Shown one piece after another: positions 18,851 to 27,649 of a DNA stretch of 64,000 nucleotides. The notes below the pieces were generated by a model, which was given only the letters and a program-made list of their open reading frames with translations, made no database searches and was not told where the DNA came from. Both the position numbers and the translations under genes were made by a program. Where the stretch lies: contig NZ_AP022870.1 in NCBI RefSeq assembly GCF_011764545.1, positions 4,634,001 through 4,698,000 on the forward strand, read 5' to 3'. This DNA is from Phytohabitans flavus. GTDB taxonomy: Bacteria; Actinomycetota; Actinomycetes; Mycobacteriales; Micromonosporaceae. Position 1 is the first letter of the stretch. Each line of letters starts with the position of its first letter.

Positions 18851-18916
18851 GGTTGATCAGGGACTTGGTCGGGCGTGTCGTCGGCGCGCCGCTCCACCAA
18901 CTCCCTGATCAACCCG
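18851..18916. repeat. Inverted repeat following copy 3
   Basis: GGTTGATCAGGGA near 18851 pairs with TCCCTGATCAACC near 18904-18916 over about 13 bp, around a ~40-bp loop that itself contains GGCGCGCC. Together with copy 3 this fills the 303-bp space between the hydrolase and Rieske 2. No gene is seen there. Confidence 0.6.
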
Positions 18917-18966
18917 CGCGCCGACGAGCGCGACCCCCGACGTGGGAAGGGTCTTTGGACAAGGAT

Positions 18967-19002
18967 GAGGGCGGCGCCCCCGGGACTAGGGGTGCCGCCC
19001 TC
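18967..19002 (-). terminator. Terminator of Rieske oxygenase 2
   Basis: The arms 18967-18980 and 18989-19002 (GAGGGCGGCGCCCC against its reverse complement with one G-T wobble) form a 14-bp stem with an 8-nt loop, 7 bp beyond the oxygenase stop. Confidence 0.7.
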
Positions 19003-19008
19003 TGGGGT

Positions 19009-20352
19009 TCAGGCGGTCGGGACGCCGTCCGGCTGCAACAGCTCCTTGTGCTCCTGGAGCAGCGCCTCGAACTCGGCGTGCTCTGAAACGATGTCCAGCC
19101 CGCGCGGGTGGAACCTGTGCGGGGCGTGCGGCAGGGTCGGCTCGGTGCCGTCCCGCAGCGACTTCACCAGGCGGAGCAGCGACCGGCGTGCCGCGACGAC
19201 CGCGATGTCGCTGACGCCCAGGTGCTCCTCGCCGCGGTCCATGACCGCGCCCATCGTCTCCATGATGGCCGCGTCCTCGGCGCCGGTGCCGCCCTGGATG
19301 CCGGTGAACTTGTGCGCCTGCCGCGCGCGGTCCAGCCCGTAGTCGCCGTCCATGTTGATTTTGTTGCGCGGGTGGTCGATCATCTCGCCGGTCCGCAGCT
19401 TCATCGTGCCGGGCAGCGCGTTCGACGCGGTCCGATCGAAGGCCTGCTGGTTTTCACCCGCCGCGGCGCGCCGCGTGCCTTCCGCGCCGCCCTCGCCGAG
19501 CGGTCCGTCGGGGTTCCAGATGACCCCCATCGAGAACGTGTACCCGTCGTCGATCGGCACGTTGAGCTTCATCTGGCCGAGCCCGGTGGTCGGCAGGTGC
19601 GTGGCGGCGGGCGCGAACCACTGGGTGCACCGCCAGTAGTAGCGGCCGTCGTCGAGCGTGCGGCGGCCGCCGTAGAGCAGCCCGTAGTCGGTCTGCTTCA
19701 CGGTCAGCTTGGGTGCGCCGTCCTGCCCCACGAAGTACCGGTAGCCCGGGACCATCACCGGCGGCTGCGGTGCGCCTTCCGGCTCCAGCCAGCGGTGCAG
19801 GTACGACACGTGCGCGGTGTCCACGTCACCTTCGAGCGACTGGAGGTAGTTGCACTCGATGACCGACGAGAAGTTGAGCCGCTGGTTGTCCGGCAGGTCC
19901 ATCCACGGGTATTCCGGCAGCGGCGGCAGCTGCTCGCGCGGCCCGAAGTACGCCCACACGAAACCGCCGCGCTCGACCGCCGGGTACCCGATCGCCTTGA
20001 GCTTCTCCTTGTAGTTGCTCGCCGGCGGCTCGGTCGGCATGTCCACGCACTGGCCGGTCACGTCGAACTTCCAGCCGTGGTACGCGCAGCGCAGCCCACC
20101 CTCCTCGTTGCGCCCCCAGAAGAGGTTGGCGCGGCGGTGCGGGCAGAACGCTTGCAGCACACCGACCTGACCCTCGGTGTCCCGGAAGACGATCAGGGCC
20201 TCTCCCAGGATCTTCACCCGGAGCTGGGGACCGTCCGGGCCGCCCAGGCGGGCCGAGGTGGTGACCGGATGCCAGAACCTCCGGAACAACTCACCCGCCG
20301 GCGTCCCCGGGCCCACCCGGGTCAGCAACTCGTTGTCCTCCTGCGACAGCAT
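19009..20352 (-). CDS. Rieske non-haem iron oxygenase 2, phthalate 4,5-dioxygenase type
   Basis: A paralogue of oxygenase 1 with the same Rieske motif (FCPHRR and LRCAYHGW) and iron site (GDVDTAHVSYLH). Differences start after residue ~125 (WLEPEGAPQPP and QDGAPKLTVKQ) and include a ~10-residue insert rich in Ala and Gly near residue 285. At 447 aa it is probably specific for a related substrate. It has its own double operator (20373-20406) just upstream and its own terminator, so it can be transcribed apart from the enoyl-CoA hydratase gene behind it. No reductase is adjacent; the one at 24.7 kb presumably serves both. Confidence 0.9.
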   Translation of the reverse strand: MLSQEDNELLTRVGPGTPAGELFRRFWHPVTTSARLGGPDGPQLRVKILGEALIVFRDTEGQVGVLQAFCPHRRANLFWGRNEEGGLRCAYHGWKFDVTGQCVDMPTEPPASNYKEKLKAIGYPAVERGGFVWAYFGPREQLPPLPEYPWMDLPDNQRLNFSSVIECNYLQSLEGDVDTAHVSYLHRWLEPEGAPQPPVMVPGYRYFVGQDGAPKLTVKQTDYGLLYGGRRTLDDGRYYWRCTQWFAPAATHLPTTGLGQMKLNVPIDDGYTFSMGVIWNPDGPLGEGGAEGTRRAAAGENQQAFDRTASNALPGTMKLRTGEMIDHPRNKINMDGDYGLDRARQAHKFTGIQGGTGAEDAAIMETMGAVMDRGEEHLGVSDIAVVAARRSLLRLVKSLRDGTEPTLPHAPHRFHPRGLDIVSEHAEFEALLQEHKELLQPDGVPTA

Positions 20353-20372
20353 CCGACACCTCCAACAATTGT

Positions 20373-20406
20373 GTCCGCAATGCGAACATATATTCGTGTA
20401 CCGAAC
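20373..20406. promoter_or_regulatory. Double IclR-type operator before Rieske 2
   Basis: Box a GTCCGCAATGCGAAC (20373-20387) and box b ATTCGTGTACCGAAC (20392-20406) start 19 bp apart. They occupy the 71-bp gap between the Rieske 2 start and the stop of the preceding hydratase gene. Confidence 0.75.
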
Positions 20407-20423
20407 CTAACATGACCAGAGCG

Positions 20424-21257
20424 TTACCGCATCGACCAGACCGGCGGCCGCTTCTCGGTGAACGCCCGAGCGCCCTCGGCACCGTCGTCGCTCTCCGCGA
20501 TCTCCTGGTCCAGGTACCGGGCGTACGAGGTGAGCGACTCCGAGAACGCCCCGGTCAGCCGGTACATGCGCACCGCGCCCTGTGCCGCGAGCGGGGCGCT
20601 GCGGCACACCATCTCGGCGAGCTCCTCGGCCGCGGCGAGCACCTTGTCGCGCGGCACGACCTTGTTGACGATGTTCGAGCGAAGGCACTCCTCGGCGTCC
20701 AGGCGCCCGTTGCACAGCGTCAGGTACGCCGCGATGGTGCGTGGCAGCGCCGCGTACATCTCGTGCGGCGAGCCGAGCCGCCCGACATTCGTGTGCTGGT
20801 CGCCGATCCACGCGTCGTCCGCCATCACCCGCAGCTGGCACTGGAGCGCGAGGTTGAGCCCGACGCCGACCGCGAAGCCGTTGAGCGCGCAGATGAGCGG
20901 CTTCTCCAGCTTGATGTCCTGCGGCATGCCGCCGCCGCCCCAGTGGTACACGGGGCTGTTGGGGTCCTCGTGCGGCGTCCGCTTGCCCTCCCGCTGGTGC
21001 GCGGCGAGGAATTTCACGTCCCGCCCAGCGCAGAACGCCGGCCCGGTGCCGGTCAGGATCGCCACGTAGATGCCCGGGTCGGCCGCGATGTCCCGCCAGC
21101 ACGAGCGCAGTTCCAGGTACGCGTACGTGTGCAGGGCGTTGCGCACGTGCGGCCGGTCGATCGTGACGTACGCGACGTGACCCTTCTTCTCGTACCGGAT
21201 GTGCTCGAGATCCTTGGGCGCGCTCGCCGGATCGTAGGGGGACTCGTACCTGGCCAC
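20424..21257 (-). CDS. Enoyl-CoA hydratase/isomerase family protein 1
   Basis: The crotonase fold is seen in VAYVTIDRPHVRNAL, the first oxyanion-hole segment AFCAGRDVKFL and the second, NGFAVGVGLNLALQ. At 277 aa it is typical. In place of the usual pair of catalytic Glu it has IGDQHTNVGRLGSPHEM, so it may be a hydratase-lyase or another specialised crotonase. Position beside an acyl-CoA synthetase suggests a role in CoA-dependent side-chain shortening of a phenylpropenoate, as in FerB of Sphingobium. That is inference. Confidence 0.8.
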   Translation of the reverse strand: MARYESPYDPASAPKDLEHIRYEKKGHVAYVTIDRPHVRNALHTYAYLELRSCWRDIAADPGIYVAILTGTGPAFCAGRDVKFLAAHQREGKRTPHEDPNSPVYHWGGGGMPQDIKLEKPLICALNGFAVGVGLNLALQCQLRVMADDAWIGDQHTNVGRLGSPHEMYAALPRTIAAYLTLCNGRLDAEECLRSNIVNKVVPRDKVLAAAEELAEMVCRSAPLAAQGAVRMYRLTGAFSESLTSYARYLDQEIAESDDGAEGARAFTEKRPPVWSMR

Positions 21258-21270
21258 GTGTGCTCTCTCC

Positions 21271-22041
21271 TTACTCAGAATTTCCGAAGACAGGGCGGCG
21301 CTTCTCGAAGAAGGCCCGGCGGGCCTCCTCCGCGTCGGCCGACTTGTTCAGCTCGGTCGTGTACCGCTGCTCCACCAGGAAGCCGTCGCGGGCTGTCATC
21401 GCGTCGACGGCGGAGAATGTCCCGCGGATCTTCGCGACCGCCGTCGGGCTCTTCTCCGCGATGACCGAGGCCAGCGCCACCGCGCGCGGCAGCAGCTCGG
21501 CCCCGGGTACGACCTCCAGCACCGCGCCCACCCGGTGCAGCTCGGCCGCGGGCACCCGCTCGCCGGTGAGCAGCATGCGGCGCATCAGCGCGCGCGGCAG
21601 CACGTCGCGGAGCAGGCTCGCCCCACCGCCCTGCCCCACGTCGATCTCGGGCATGGCGAAGAACGCGGTGTCGGCGGCGATGATGGCGTCACAGCAGGCC
21701 GCCATGACGAAGCCGGCGCCGAGCGCGGCCCCGTTCACCGCGGCGATCACCGGCTTGGTGCTGTCGGTGAGCGCGAAGAACGACTCGCGGGTGAGCCGGT
21801 TGGCCGCTTGGCGGTCGCCGTGGCGCGCGCCGAGGGCCTGCTTTTCCTTGATGTCCGCGCCGGCGCAGAAGACCTTGCCCGTGGCGGTCAGCACGATCGC
21901 CCGGACGTCCTCGCGCTCCTGTAGCTCGTCGAACGTCGCGATGAACCGCTCCCGGATCTCCCGCCCCATCGCGTTGACGGGCGGGCGGTCCAGGGTCACC
22001 ACGGCCACGTACGGCGCGGGCAAATCGACGTGTATCGTCAC
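21271..22041 (-). CDS. Enoyl-CoA hydratase/isomerase family protein 2
   Basis: Crotonase motifs VAVVTLDRPPVNAMG, KVFCAGADIKE and NGAALGAGFVMAACCD are present, with MPEIDVGQGGGASLL in the second half. The length is 256 aa. The GTG start overlaps the stop of the acyl-CoA synthetase gene (GTGA), so it is translationally coupled; the other hydratase follows after 13 bp. The two hydratases are only distantly related and probably catalyse consecutive steps (hydration, then retro-aldol or a second hydration) on the CoA thioester. Confidence 0.85.
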   Translation of the reverse strand: MTIHVDLPAPYVAVVTLDRPPVNAMGREIRERFIATFDELQEREDVRAIVLTATGKVFCAGADIKEKQALGARHGDRQAANRLTRESFFALTDSTKPVIAAVNGAALGAGFVMAACCDAIIAADTAFFAMPEIDVGQGGGASLLRDVLPRALMRRMLLTGERVPAAELHRVGAVLEVVPGAELLPRAVALASVIAEKSPTAVAKIRGTFSAVDAMTARDGFLVEQRYTTELNKSADAEEARRAFFEKRRPVFGNSE

Positions 22042-24140
22042 GGTTCCTCGATCGTGAGCAGGCCGTCGACGGCGACGACCGAATCGCCGTTCCACTTGAC
22101 GGGGTTGATTTCCAGCACGAAGCGGCGCCACGGGACGGTGGCCGCCAGCTCGGAAAACTGGGCCACGAACGCGGCGAGCGCGTCCAGCCCGCTCTTGTCG
22201 CGCGCCTTCCGCACCACGCGCAGCGAGCCGAGCAGCTCGGCGGCCGCCGCCGCGTCGAGCGGCGCTGGGGCGAGCGCGACGTCCTCGGCGAGCTCGGTCA
22301 GGACGCCGCCGGCGCCGACGGAGACCATGACCCCGAAGGCAGGATCGCGGAACGCCGACACGAGCACTTCCCGCCCACCGCTGACCATCCGTTGCACGTA
22401 CACGCCGTCGAGGCGGACGCCCGCCATGGAAGCGCGGGTGGTCAGGTCGCGGTACACCTTGAGCGCCCGCGCGCCGTCCGGTACGCCGAGCGCGACAAGC
22501 CCGGCCGCGTCCCGGTGCAGCACCTCGGCGGAGATGCCCTTCATCGCCACCGGCGCGCCCACGGCCGCGACCGCGCCGACCACCTCCTCGGCGCTCCGGG
22601 CGAGCTGGCCCGGCGCGACCGGGAGCCCGGCCAGAGCCAGGAGGCGGTGGCATTCGTGCTCGGCGACGACGGAGCCCGACACCTGCGCGGCCCAGTCGAA
22701 CGGCGCGTCCGGTACCGCCGCACCCAGCGGCCACGCCGGCGCCGCGGCACGGGCGGCCAGGTGGCCCAGGGCGCGGATGGCGCGGGCCGGCTCGTCGTAG
22801 ACGTGTACGCCGGCTTCGCGCAGCCGACCGTCCATACCGGACGGTGGCAGGGTCCAGGCGACGGCGACCGTCTTGCCGGTGGCGGCGCGCAGCTCCAGCA
22901 CGCCGTCGGCGATCTCGGCCGCGCCCGCGCTCATCGGTCCGAGGTTGAGCAGCATCGCGTCGACCCCGCTGTCGTCCGCGATCGCGTGCAGCATCGCGGC
23001 GAACCGGTCCCGGTAGTCCGGGCGCAGGTACACCTCGGGGGTCAGGTCGACCGGGTTGCTCAGCGCGGCGATCGGCGGGGCGATCTCGCGCAGCCGGCCG
23101 ACGGTCTCCGGGGCGAGTGACGGCGTGGTGAGGCCGGCAGTTGCCGCCTGGTCCGCCGCGAGCACGCCACCGCCGCCACCGAACGTGACGACCGCCGTGC
23201 CCGGCCCGGCCGGCAGCTTGTGCCGCTCGGTGGTGGCCAGCAGCGCGACGACGTCGAGCAGCTCCTCCAGCGAGTCGACCTGGATCACGCCGTGGCCGGC
23301 CAGCACCGCCCGCCGCGCCCGGCCGCCACCGACGAGCGCGGCCGTGTGCGCGCCCGCTGCCCGCGCACTCGCCGGCGCCGTACCACCCATCAGCACGACG
23401 ACCGGCTTGCCGGCCGCCCGTGCCTTCTCGAACGCGATCCGCAGCCGGACGCCGTCGCGGACGCCTTCCAGGTACGCCGCGATGACGCTCGTGCCGGGGT
23501 CGTCGGCGAACGCGCTGATCAGGTCGGCGGCGGTGAGCCCGACCTCGTTGCCACTGTTGACCATGTACCGGAAGCCGATGCCCATCCGCGCGGCGAGCGC
23601 CTGCGTCTGGGTGCCCATCCCGCCGCTCTGGCTCACCATCGACACCGGCCCGGCGGGCAGGTCGTCGGTCTCGGCGAGGAACGACGCGAACGTGGCGGTG
23701 AGCCCGGCGCTCGTGTTGATCATGCCGAGGCAGTTGGGGCCGAGCAGCGCGAACCCGGTGTCCTGGCAGGCGTCGGCGAGCTCCCGCTGCCGGGTCGACC
23801 CCTCGCCGCCCACCTCGGCGAAGCCGCCCGCCCAGGCGACGCCGTGCCGGATGCCGGCCTCGGCGCAGGAGCGGACGACGCCGGGTACCAGCTCCGCCTT
23901 GACCGCGATGACCGCGAGGTCGGCGGTGCCGGGCAGGGCCGAGACGCTGGGGAAGCAGGGCAGCCCGGCGACCGTCTCGCGCCGCGGGTTCACCGGCCAG
24001 ACGTCGCCGGCGTACTTGAACTTCTGCAAGTAGCGCACCGCGGTACCGCCGAGGTTGCCGGGCTCGTCCGAGGCGCCGACCACGGCCACCGAACGCGGTT
24101 CGAGCAGCCGCCTTACGTCCGCGAAGGCAGGCTCATCCAT
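22038..24140 (-). CDS. NDP-forming acyl-CoA synthetase (acetate-CoA ligase family)
   Basis: The CoA-binding N-terminal domain is seen in RRLLEPRSVAVVGASDEPG, followed by a ligase-CoA domain (GLLGPNCLGMIN-type segment ALLGPNCLGMINT, SQSGGMGTQTQALA) and a C-terminal ATP-grasp domain (VAMKGISAEVLHRD near residue 540). The 700 aa is the full fused length. Such enzymes activate acids with ATP and CoA to ADP; FerA of Sphingobium, a feruloyl-CoA synthetase, is of this type. Next to two crotonases it probably activates the aromatic side chain. ATG 24140 overlaps the cupin stop by 8 bp. Confidence 0.85.
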   Translation of the reverse strand: MDEPAFADVRRLLEPRSVAVVGASDEPGNLGGTAVRYLQKFKYAGDVWPVNPRRETVAGLPCFPSVSALPGTADLAVIAVKAELVPGVVRSCAEAGIRHGVAWAGGFAEVGGEGSTRQRELADACQDTGFALLGPNCLGMINTSAGLTATFASFLAETDDLPAGPVSMVSQSGGMGTQTQALAARMGIGFRYMVNSGNEVGLTAADLISAFADDPGTSVIAAYLEGVRDGVRLRIAFEKARAAGKPVVVLMGGTAPASARAAGAHTAALVGGGRARRAVLAGHGVIQVDSLEELLDVVALLATTERHKLPAGPGTAVVTFGGGGGVLAADQAATAGLTTPSLAPETVGRLREIAPPIAALSNPVDLTPEVYLRPDYRDRFAAMLHAIADDSGVDAMLLNLGPMSAGAAEIADGVLELRAATGKTVAVAWTLPPSGMDGRLREAGVHVYDEPARAIRALGHLAARAAAPAWPLGAAVPDAPFDWAAQVSGSVVAEHECHRLLALAGLPVAPGQLARSAEEVVGAVAAVGAPVAMKGISAEVLHRDAAGLVALGVPDGARALKVYRDLTTRASMAGVRLDGVYVQRMVSGGREVLVSAFRDPAFGVMVSVGAGGVLTELAEDVALAPAPLDAAAAAELLGSLRVVRKARDKSGLDALAAFVAQFSELAATVPWRRFVLEINPVKWNGDSVVAVDGLLTIEEP

Positions 24141-24732
24141 TGGCCGGGCCGGGCCGGTCAAGCGACGAAGGAGCCGGGCTCGGCGCGGCGGAGTCGGGCT
24201 GGTCTCGCCGCGCGCCGATCATGATGCCGACCATCGTCGCGTCGACCCCGCTGCGGTTGTGCCACTTGTGCCGGTCGCCGTTGAGCACGACCACGTCGCC
24301 GGCCTTGAGCACCTTCTCCGCGCCGTCGTCCAGCTCCAGCACGACCTCGCCCTCGACGATGATCTGGAAGTCGACCGTGTCGGTGGCGTGCATGCCCGGG
24401 TTCTTGGAGTTCGGGTTGATGGTCAGCCCGGGGAGCTTGCGCTGGAGGTCGGCCAGCCCTTCCTCGCGGTCGACCTTCTTACGCCCGTCGTACGTCATCG
24501 CCGGCGGGACCGTGTACACGTAGAGCCGGTAACCGCCGGGGCCGGGCAGGTAGTTCAGCCCCTCCGGCGGGGTCCCGTCGTGCGGCAGCTCCGGTACGCC
24601 GTCGCCGCCCCACAGCTTGTGGATGATCGCGCCCGGCAACATGATCGGTCGTACCGGCTCGATCGTCTCGTCGGAGGCCCACACCGACTTCCCGTCCGGC
24701 GTCGCCCCGGTCACGACTCTTCTGGCTGACAT
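24133..24732 (-). CDS. Cupin-domain protein
   Basis: The C-terminal half holds a single cupin barrel: MHATDTVDFQIIVEGEVVLEL (first motif, with His and Glu) and LKAGDVVVLNGDRHKWHNRS (second motif). The N-terminal half (IIHKLWGGDGVPELPHDGTP) is unassigned. At 199 aa it may be a metal-dependent dioxygenase, isomerase or small-molecule binding protein. ATG 24732 is preceded by GAGGGGGCGGGG. It sits between the reductase and the acyl-CoA synthetase in the catabolic operon, so it probably acts on a pathway intermediate. Confidence 0.75.
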   Translation of the reverse strand: MSARRVVTGATPDGKSVWASDETIEPVRPIMLPGAIIHKLWGGDGVPELPHDGTPPEGLNYLPGPGGYRLYVYTVPPAMTYDGRKKVDREEGLADLQRKLPGLTINPNSKNPGMHATDTVDFQIIVEGEVVLELDDGAEKVLKAGDVVVLNGDRHKWHNRSGVDATMVGIMIGARRDQPDSAAPSPAPSSLDRPGPANG

Positions 24733-24742
24733 CCCCGCCCCC

Positions 24743-25753
24743 TCACAGGTCCAGGACGAGGCGCTGCGACCGGGCACGGCCGACGCAGACCATCATCGTG
24801 GTGTTCGACGCGCGGTCCTGCTCGTCGAGAATCTGGTCGTGGTGCTCCGGTACCCCGTCCAGCACCCGGGTCTCGCAGGCACCGCAGTAGCCCTCCTCGC
24901 AGGAGGACGGGACGTCCGGCAGCACGTCCTGGATGACGGCGAGCAGCGTGCGGTCGGCGGGCACCCGCACGGTGACGCCGGTGCGCCGCAGCTCCACCTC
25001 GAACTCGGTGGCGTCGACCGGCTCGGCGTCCGCCGGCGCGGGTGCCGCCCCGGTGAACCGCTCGATCGTCAGCGACCGCCCGAGCCGCTTGCAGGTCTCC
25101 TCGACCGCGCGGATCATGCCCTCCGGCCCGCAGCAGTACACCTGCGTGGCCGGCGAGGTCGCGCCGACGATCGCGTCGAGGTCGGGGAGCCCCACCTCGT
25201 CCTGCGGCAGCAGCCGCACGCGGTCGGCGTCGAGGGCGGTCAGCTCGGCCTGAAACGCCATGTGCGCCCGGTCCCGCCCGCCGTAGTAGAGCATCCAGCC
25301 CAGACCGGAGCGGGCCGCCTCGCGCGCCATCGCGAGGATCGGGGTCACGCCGATGCCGCCGGCGAGGAAGAGGTAGTCGTCGGCCGGCTTGAGCGCGAAG
25401 TGGTTGCGCGGGCCGCGAATCTCCAGGCTCCGTCCGATGAGGACAGAGTCGTGTACCTCAGCCGAGCCGCCCCGCCCGCGCTGCTCGCGAAGCACCGCGA
25501 TCCGGTACGCGTGGCGGTCCGCCGGGTCGCCGCAGAGCGAGTACTGGCGGATCAGTCCACTGGGGAGGAACACGTCGATGTGCGCGCCCGGGGTCCACGC
25601 CGGCAGCTCCCCGCCGTCCGGCCGGACCAGCTCGATCGAGACCACCGACTGGGCCTCCCAGCGCATCTGTTCCACGCGCAGTGTCTGCCGGTCGAACCGG
25701 TCCCTAACATCAGTACCGCCGGGCTCGAGCAATGTCGTGGTCATCGGCGTCAC
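24743..25753 (-). CDS. Oxygenase reductase (FNR-like, NAD-binding, C-terminal 2Fe-2S)
   Basis: An FMN-binding FNR-like barrel (RQYSLCGDPAD) is followed by an NAD domain (FLAGGIGVTPILAMAREA and VYCCGPEGMI) and a plant-type ferredoxin domain with CEEGYCGACETRV and a fourth Cys ~29 residues on (TTMMVC). This order is that of phthalate dioxygenase reductase and VanB. It should pass electrons from NADH to the two Rieske oxygenases. GTG 25753 overlaps the preceding stop (GTGA); ATG 25744 is an alternative. Confidence 0.9.
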   Translation of the reverse strand: MTPMTTTLLEPGGTDVRDRFDRQTLRVEQMRWEAQSVVSIELVRPDGGELPAWTPGAHIDVFLPSGLIRQYSLCGDPADRHAYRIAVLREQRGRGGSAEVHDSVLIGRSLEIRGPRNHFALKPADDYLFLAGGIGVTPILAMAREAARSGLGWMLYYGGRDRAHMAFQAELTALDADRVRLLPQDEVGLPDLDAIVGATSPATQVYCCGPEGMIRAVEETCKRLGRSLTIERFTGAAPAPADAEPVDATEFEVELRRTGVTVRVPADRTLLAVIQDVLPDVPSSCEEGYCGACETRVLDGVPEHHDQILDEQDRASNTTMMVCVGRARSQRLVLDL

Positions 25754-26358
25754 CTGCCTTTCCCGAGGGCGCGCAGCCCGTAGATATCCATCGTCAGCTC
25801 GCCGCGCCGGATCCGTTCCAGGTGGTCGGCCTCAGTAGCCTGCCGCGCGCGGGCGGCGGGCAGGACCGAGTCGATCCACTGTGGATCCAGCACGATCACG
25901 CCGTCGGCGTCGGCGACGACGATGTCGCCCCGGCGTACCGCGACCCGGCCGAGCGTGATCCGCTCCCCCACCGTGCCCGGGTCGCTCTTGACGGTGCCGG
26001 GTACGGCCACGGAGCTGCTGAAGACCGGGAACCGCAGCTCGCCGATCCGCTCGATGTCGCGTACGCCGCCGTCGATGACAAGGCCCGCCACGCCGCGCCG
26101 CTGCGCCGCGACCGTGAGCACCTCGCCCCAGTAGCCGTGCGGGGCGTCCTGCCCGTCCACGACAAGCACCTCGCCCGGCATCGCTTCCTCGACCGCGCGG
26201 TGCAGCGGCAGGTTGTCGCCGGCCGCGGTGCTGACCGGCAGCGCCGGGCCGACCACCGCGGCACCGGCCCAGACCGGGCGCAGCCGGTGCGGGAGCACGC
26301 AGTCCCGCTTGGACGCCTCGTACACGGTCGCCGTGCCGAGCGTGAGCAGCTCGTTCAT
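25750..26358 (-). CDS. RraA-like aldolase/decarboxylase 1 (E-X20-R-D)
   Basis: The RraA/HMG-CHA aldolase fold is seen in AAGDNLPLHRAVEEAMPGEV, HGYWGEVLTVAAQRRGVAG and LVIDGGVRDIERI. In class II pyruvate aldolases of this family a D-X20-R-D motif binds the metal and substrate; here the first acid is Glu (GE). At 202 aa it is family-sized. It is the last of three tandem paralogues joined by stop-start overlaps (ATGA with its neighbour). The likely role is cleavage of 4-carboxy-4-hydroxy-2-oxoadipate to pyruvate and oxaloacetate, or decarboxylation of oxaloacetate. Confidence 0.75.
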   Translation of the reverse strand: MNELLTLGTATVYEASKRDCVLPHRLRPVWAGAAVVGPALPVSTAAGDNLPLHRAVEEAMPGEVLVVDGQDAPHGYWGEVLTVAAQRRGVAGLVIDGGVRDIERIGELRFPVFSSSVAVPGTVKSDPGTVGERITLGRVAVRRGDIVVADADGVIVLDPQWIDSVLPAARARQATEADHLERIRRGELTMDIYGLRALGKGR

Positions 26359-26996
26359 GCGCCCCGCCGCTGCAACGCGTGGTATCCGTTGCGGGCCCGC
26401 GCCTCGGCCAGCGACACACCGCCCAGCACGTCGGCGAGGATGTGCGCCTCGGCGTCGGCGATGGCGTGCGCGACCTCGGCGACGCGCTCGACCTCAGCCG
26501 CCGGCACCCGGACCGCGCCGTCGCCGTCGGCCACGATCGTGTCGCCGGCGACCACCTGCACGCCGCCGGCGCTCACCGGTACGCCGGTGCCGGAGACTTC
26601 CACGCGGTCCTTGCCGGTACGCATGAAGCGGCCCCGGGAGACGACCGGGTACCCCAGCTCCAGTGCCCGCGCGGTGTCCCGGCAGACACCGTCGATGACC
26701 GTGCCGCCGACCCCCTTGTGGTGGGCGAGCGCGGTGAGGATGTCGCCCCACACCGTGCAGTCGAGGCGACCCGCGTTGTCGAGGACCACCACGTGCCCGG
26801 GCGGTACGTCGTCCAGGTAGTCGCCGACCGTGCCGGCGGGGCGGCCGGCGGCCACGTACCGGACGGTGAACGCGGGCCCGCAGATCCGCACGTCCGGGGT
26901 GAGCGCGCCGAGCCCGAGCATCGAGCCGTCCAGCCCGAGCTTGTCGAGCGCGTCCGAGACGGTAGCGGTGGAGAGACCGTCCAGTGGTTGGTTCAT
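26355..26996 (-). CDS. RraA-like aldolase 2 (canonical D-X20-R-D)
   Basis: CTVWGDILTALAHHKGVGG followed by TVIDGVCRDTARA gives the complete D-X20-R-D motif of 4-hydroxy-4-methyl-2-oxoglutarate / CHA aldolases. Upstream, VVVLDNAGRLD matches the active-site loop. At 213 aa it is the paralogue most likely to be the catabolic aldolase of the 4,5-cleavage pathway (LigK/GalC type). ATGA overlaps join it to both flanking paralogues, which implies co-translation of all three. Confidence 0.85.
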   Translation of the reverse strand: MNQPLDGLSTATVSDALDKLGLDGSMLGLGALTPDVRICGPAFTVRYVAAGRPAGTVGDYLDDVPPGHVVVLDNAGRLDCTVWGDILTALAHHKGVGGTVIDGVCRDTARALELGYPVVSRGRFMRTGKDRVEVSGTGVPVSAGGVQVVAGDTIVADGDGAVRVPAAEVERVAEVAHAIADAEAHILADVLGGVSLAEARARNGYHALQRRGA

Positions 26997-27649
26997 TCGG
27001 GCACCGCCGTGGGGAACTTGTCGTCGTGCATGACAGTGGCTACCGCGCCGCCCGCCTGTACGGCCGCGACCATCCGCGCCTCGCGCGCGACGATCCGCTC
27101 GGCCAGGTCAAGCACCGCGCCGGTGTGCGCGGCGGGTACGAACACCACACCGTTGGCGTCGGCGATCACCCAGTCTCCTTCGTGGACAGTGACACCGGCG
27201 ATGTCGACCGGCTCCGCGGCGGCCACCTGTACGATCCGGCCGCGGGCGCTGACCGGTACCGCCGCCCGCCCGAAGACCGGCAGCCCGGCCGCCGCGCTCT
27301 CGCCGATGTCCCGGCAGGCGCCGTCCACGACCACGCCGGCGACGCCGTGCCGCAGCGCCGCGGTGGTGAGGATGCCGCCCCAGCAGGAGACGTCGGTACG
27401 GCCGTCGTTGGCGATGACGATCACGTCACCGGCCACAGTGGAGTCCACGACCGAGGCGGCGATGTGCCCCGCCGGCCCGGTCGCCTGCTTGGCGCCCGCC
27501 CGCACGGTGCGTACCCGGCCCGCGACCACACCGGCCACCGGCCACAGTGGAGGGAGTCCGACCGTGGCGCCGGGCAGGCCGAGCGTGTCCAGGGCGTCCG
27601 ACACGGCGCAGGCGTCCAGCGCCCGCAGCCGCTCCAGCGCGTCAGTCAC
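26993..27649 (-). CDS. RraA-like protein 3 (catalytic Asp replaced by Gly)
   Basis: The fold is clear (VSDALDTLGLPGATVGLPPL, VVDGACRDIGES), but the residue 21 places before the Arg is Gly (SCWGGILTT) instead of Asp or Glu. It may therefore be inactive as an aldolase, act as a decarboxylase with other residues, or be a structural partner of the other two paralogues. The length is 218 aa. The GTG start overlaps the dioxygenase stop by 8 bp. Confidence 0.75.
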   Translation of the reverse strand: MTDALERLRALDACAVSDALDTLGLPGATVGLPPLWPVAGVVAGRVRTVRAGAKQATGPAGHIAASVVDSTVAGDVIVIANDGRTDVSCWGGILTTAALRHGVAGVVVDGACRDIGESAAAGLPVFGRAAVPVSARGRIVQVAAAEPVDIAGVTVHEGDWVIADANGVVFVPAAHTGAVLDLAERIVAREARMVAAVQAGGAVATVMHDDKFPTAVPE

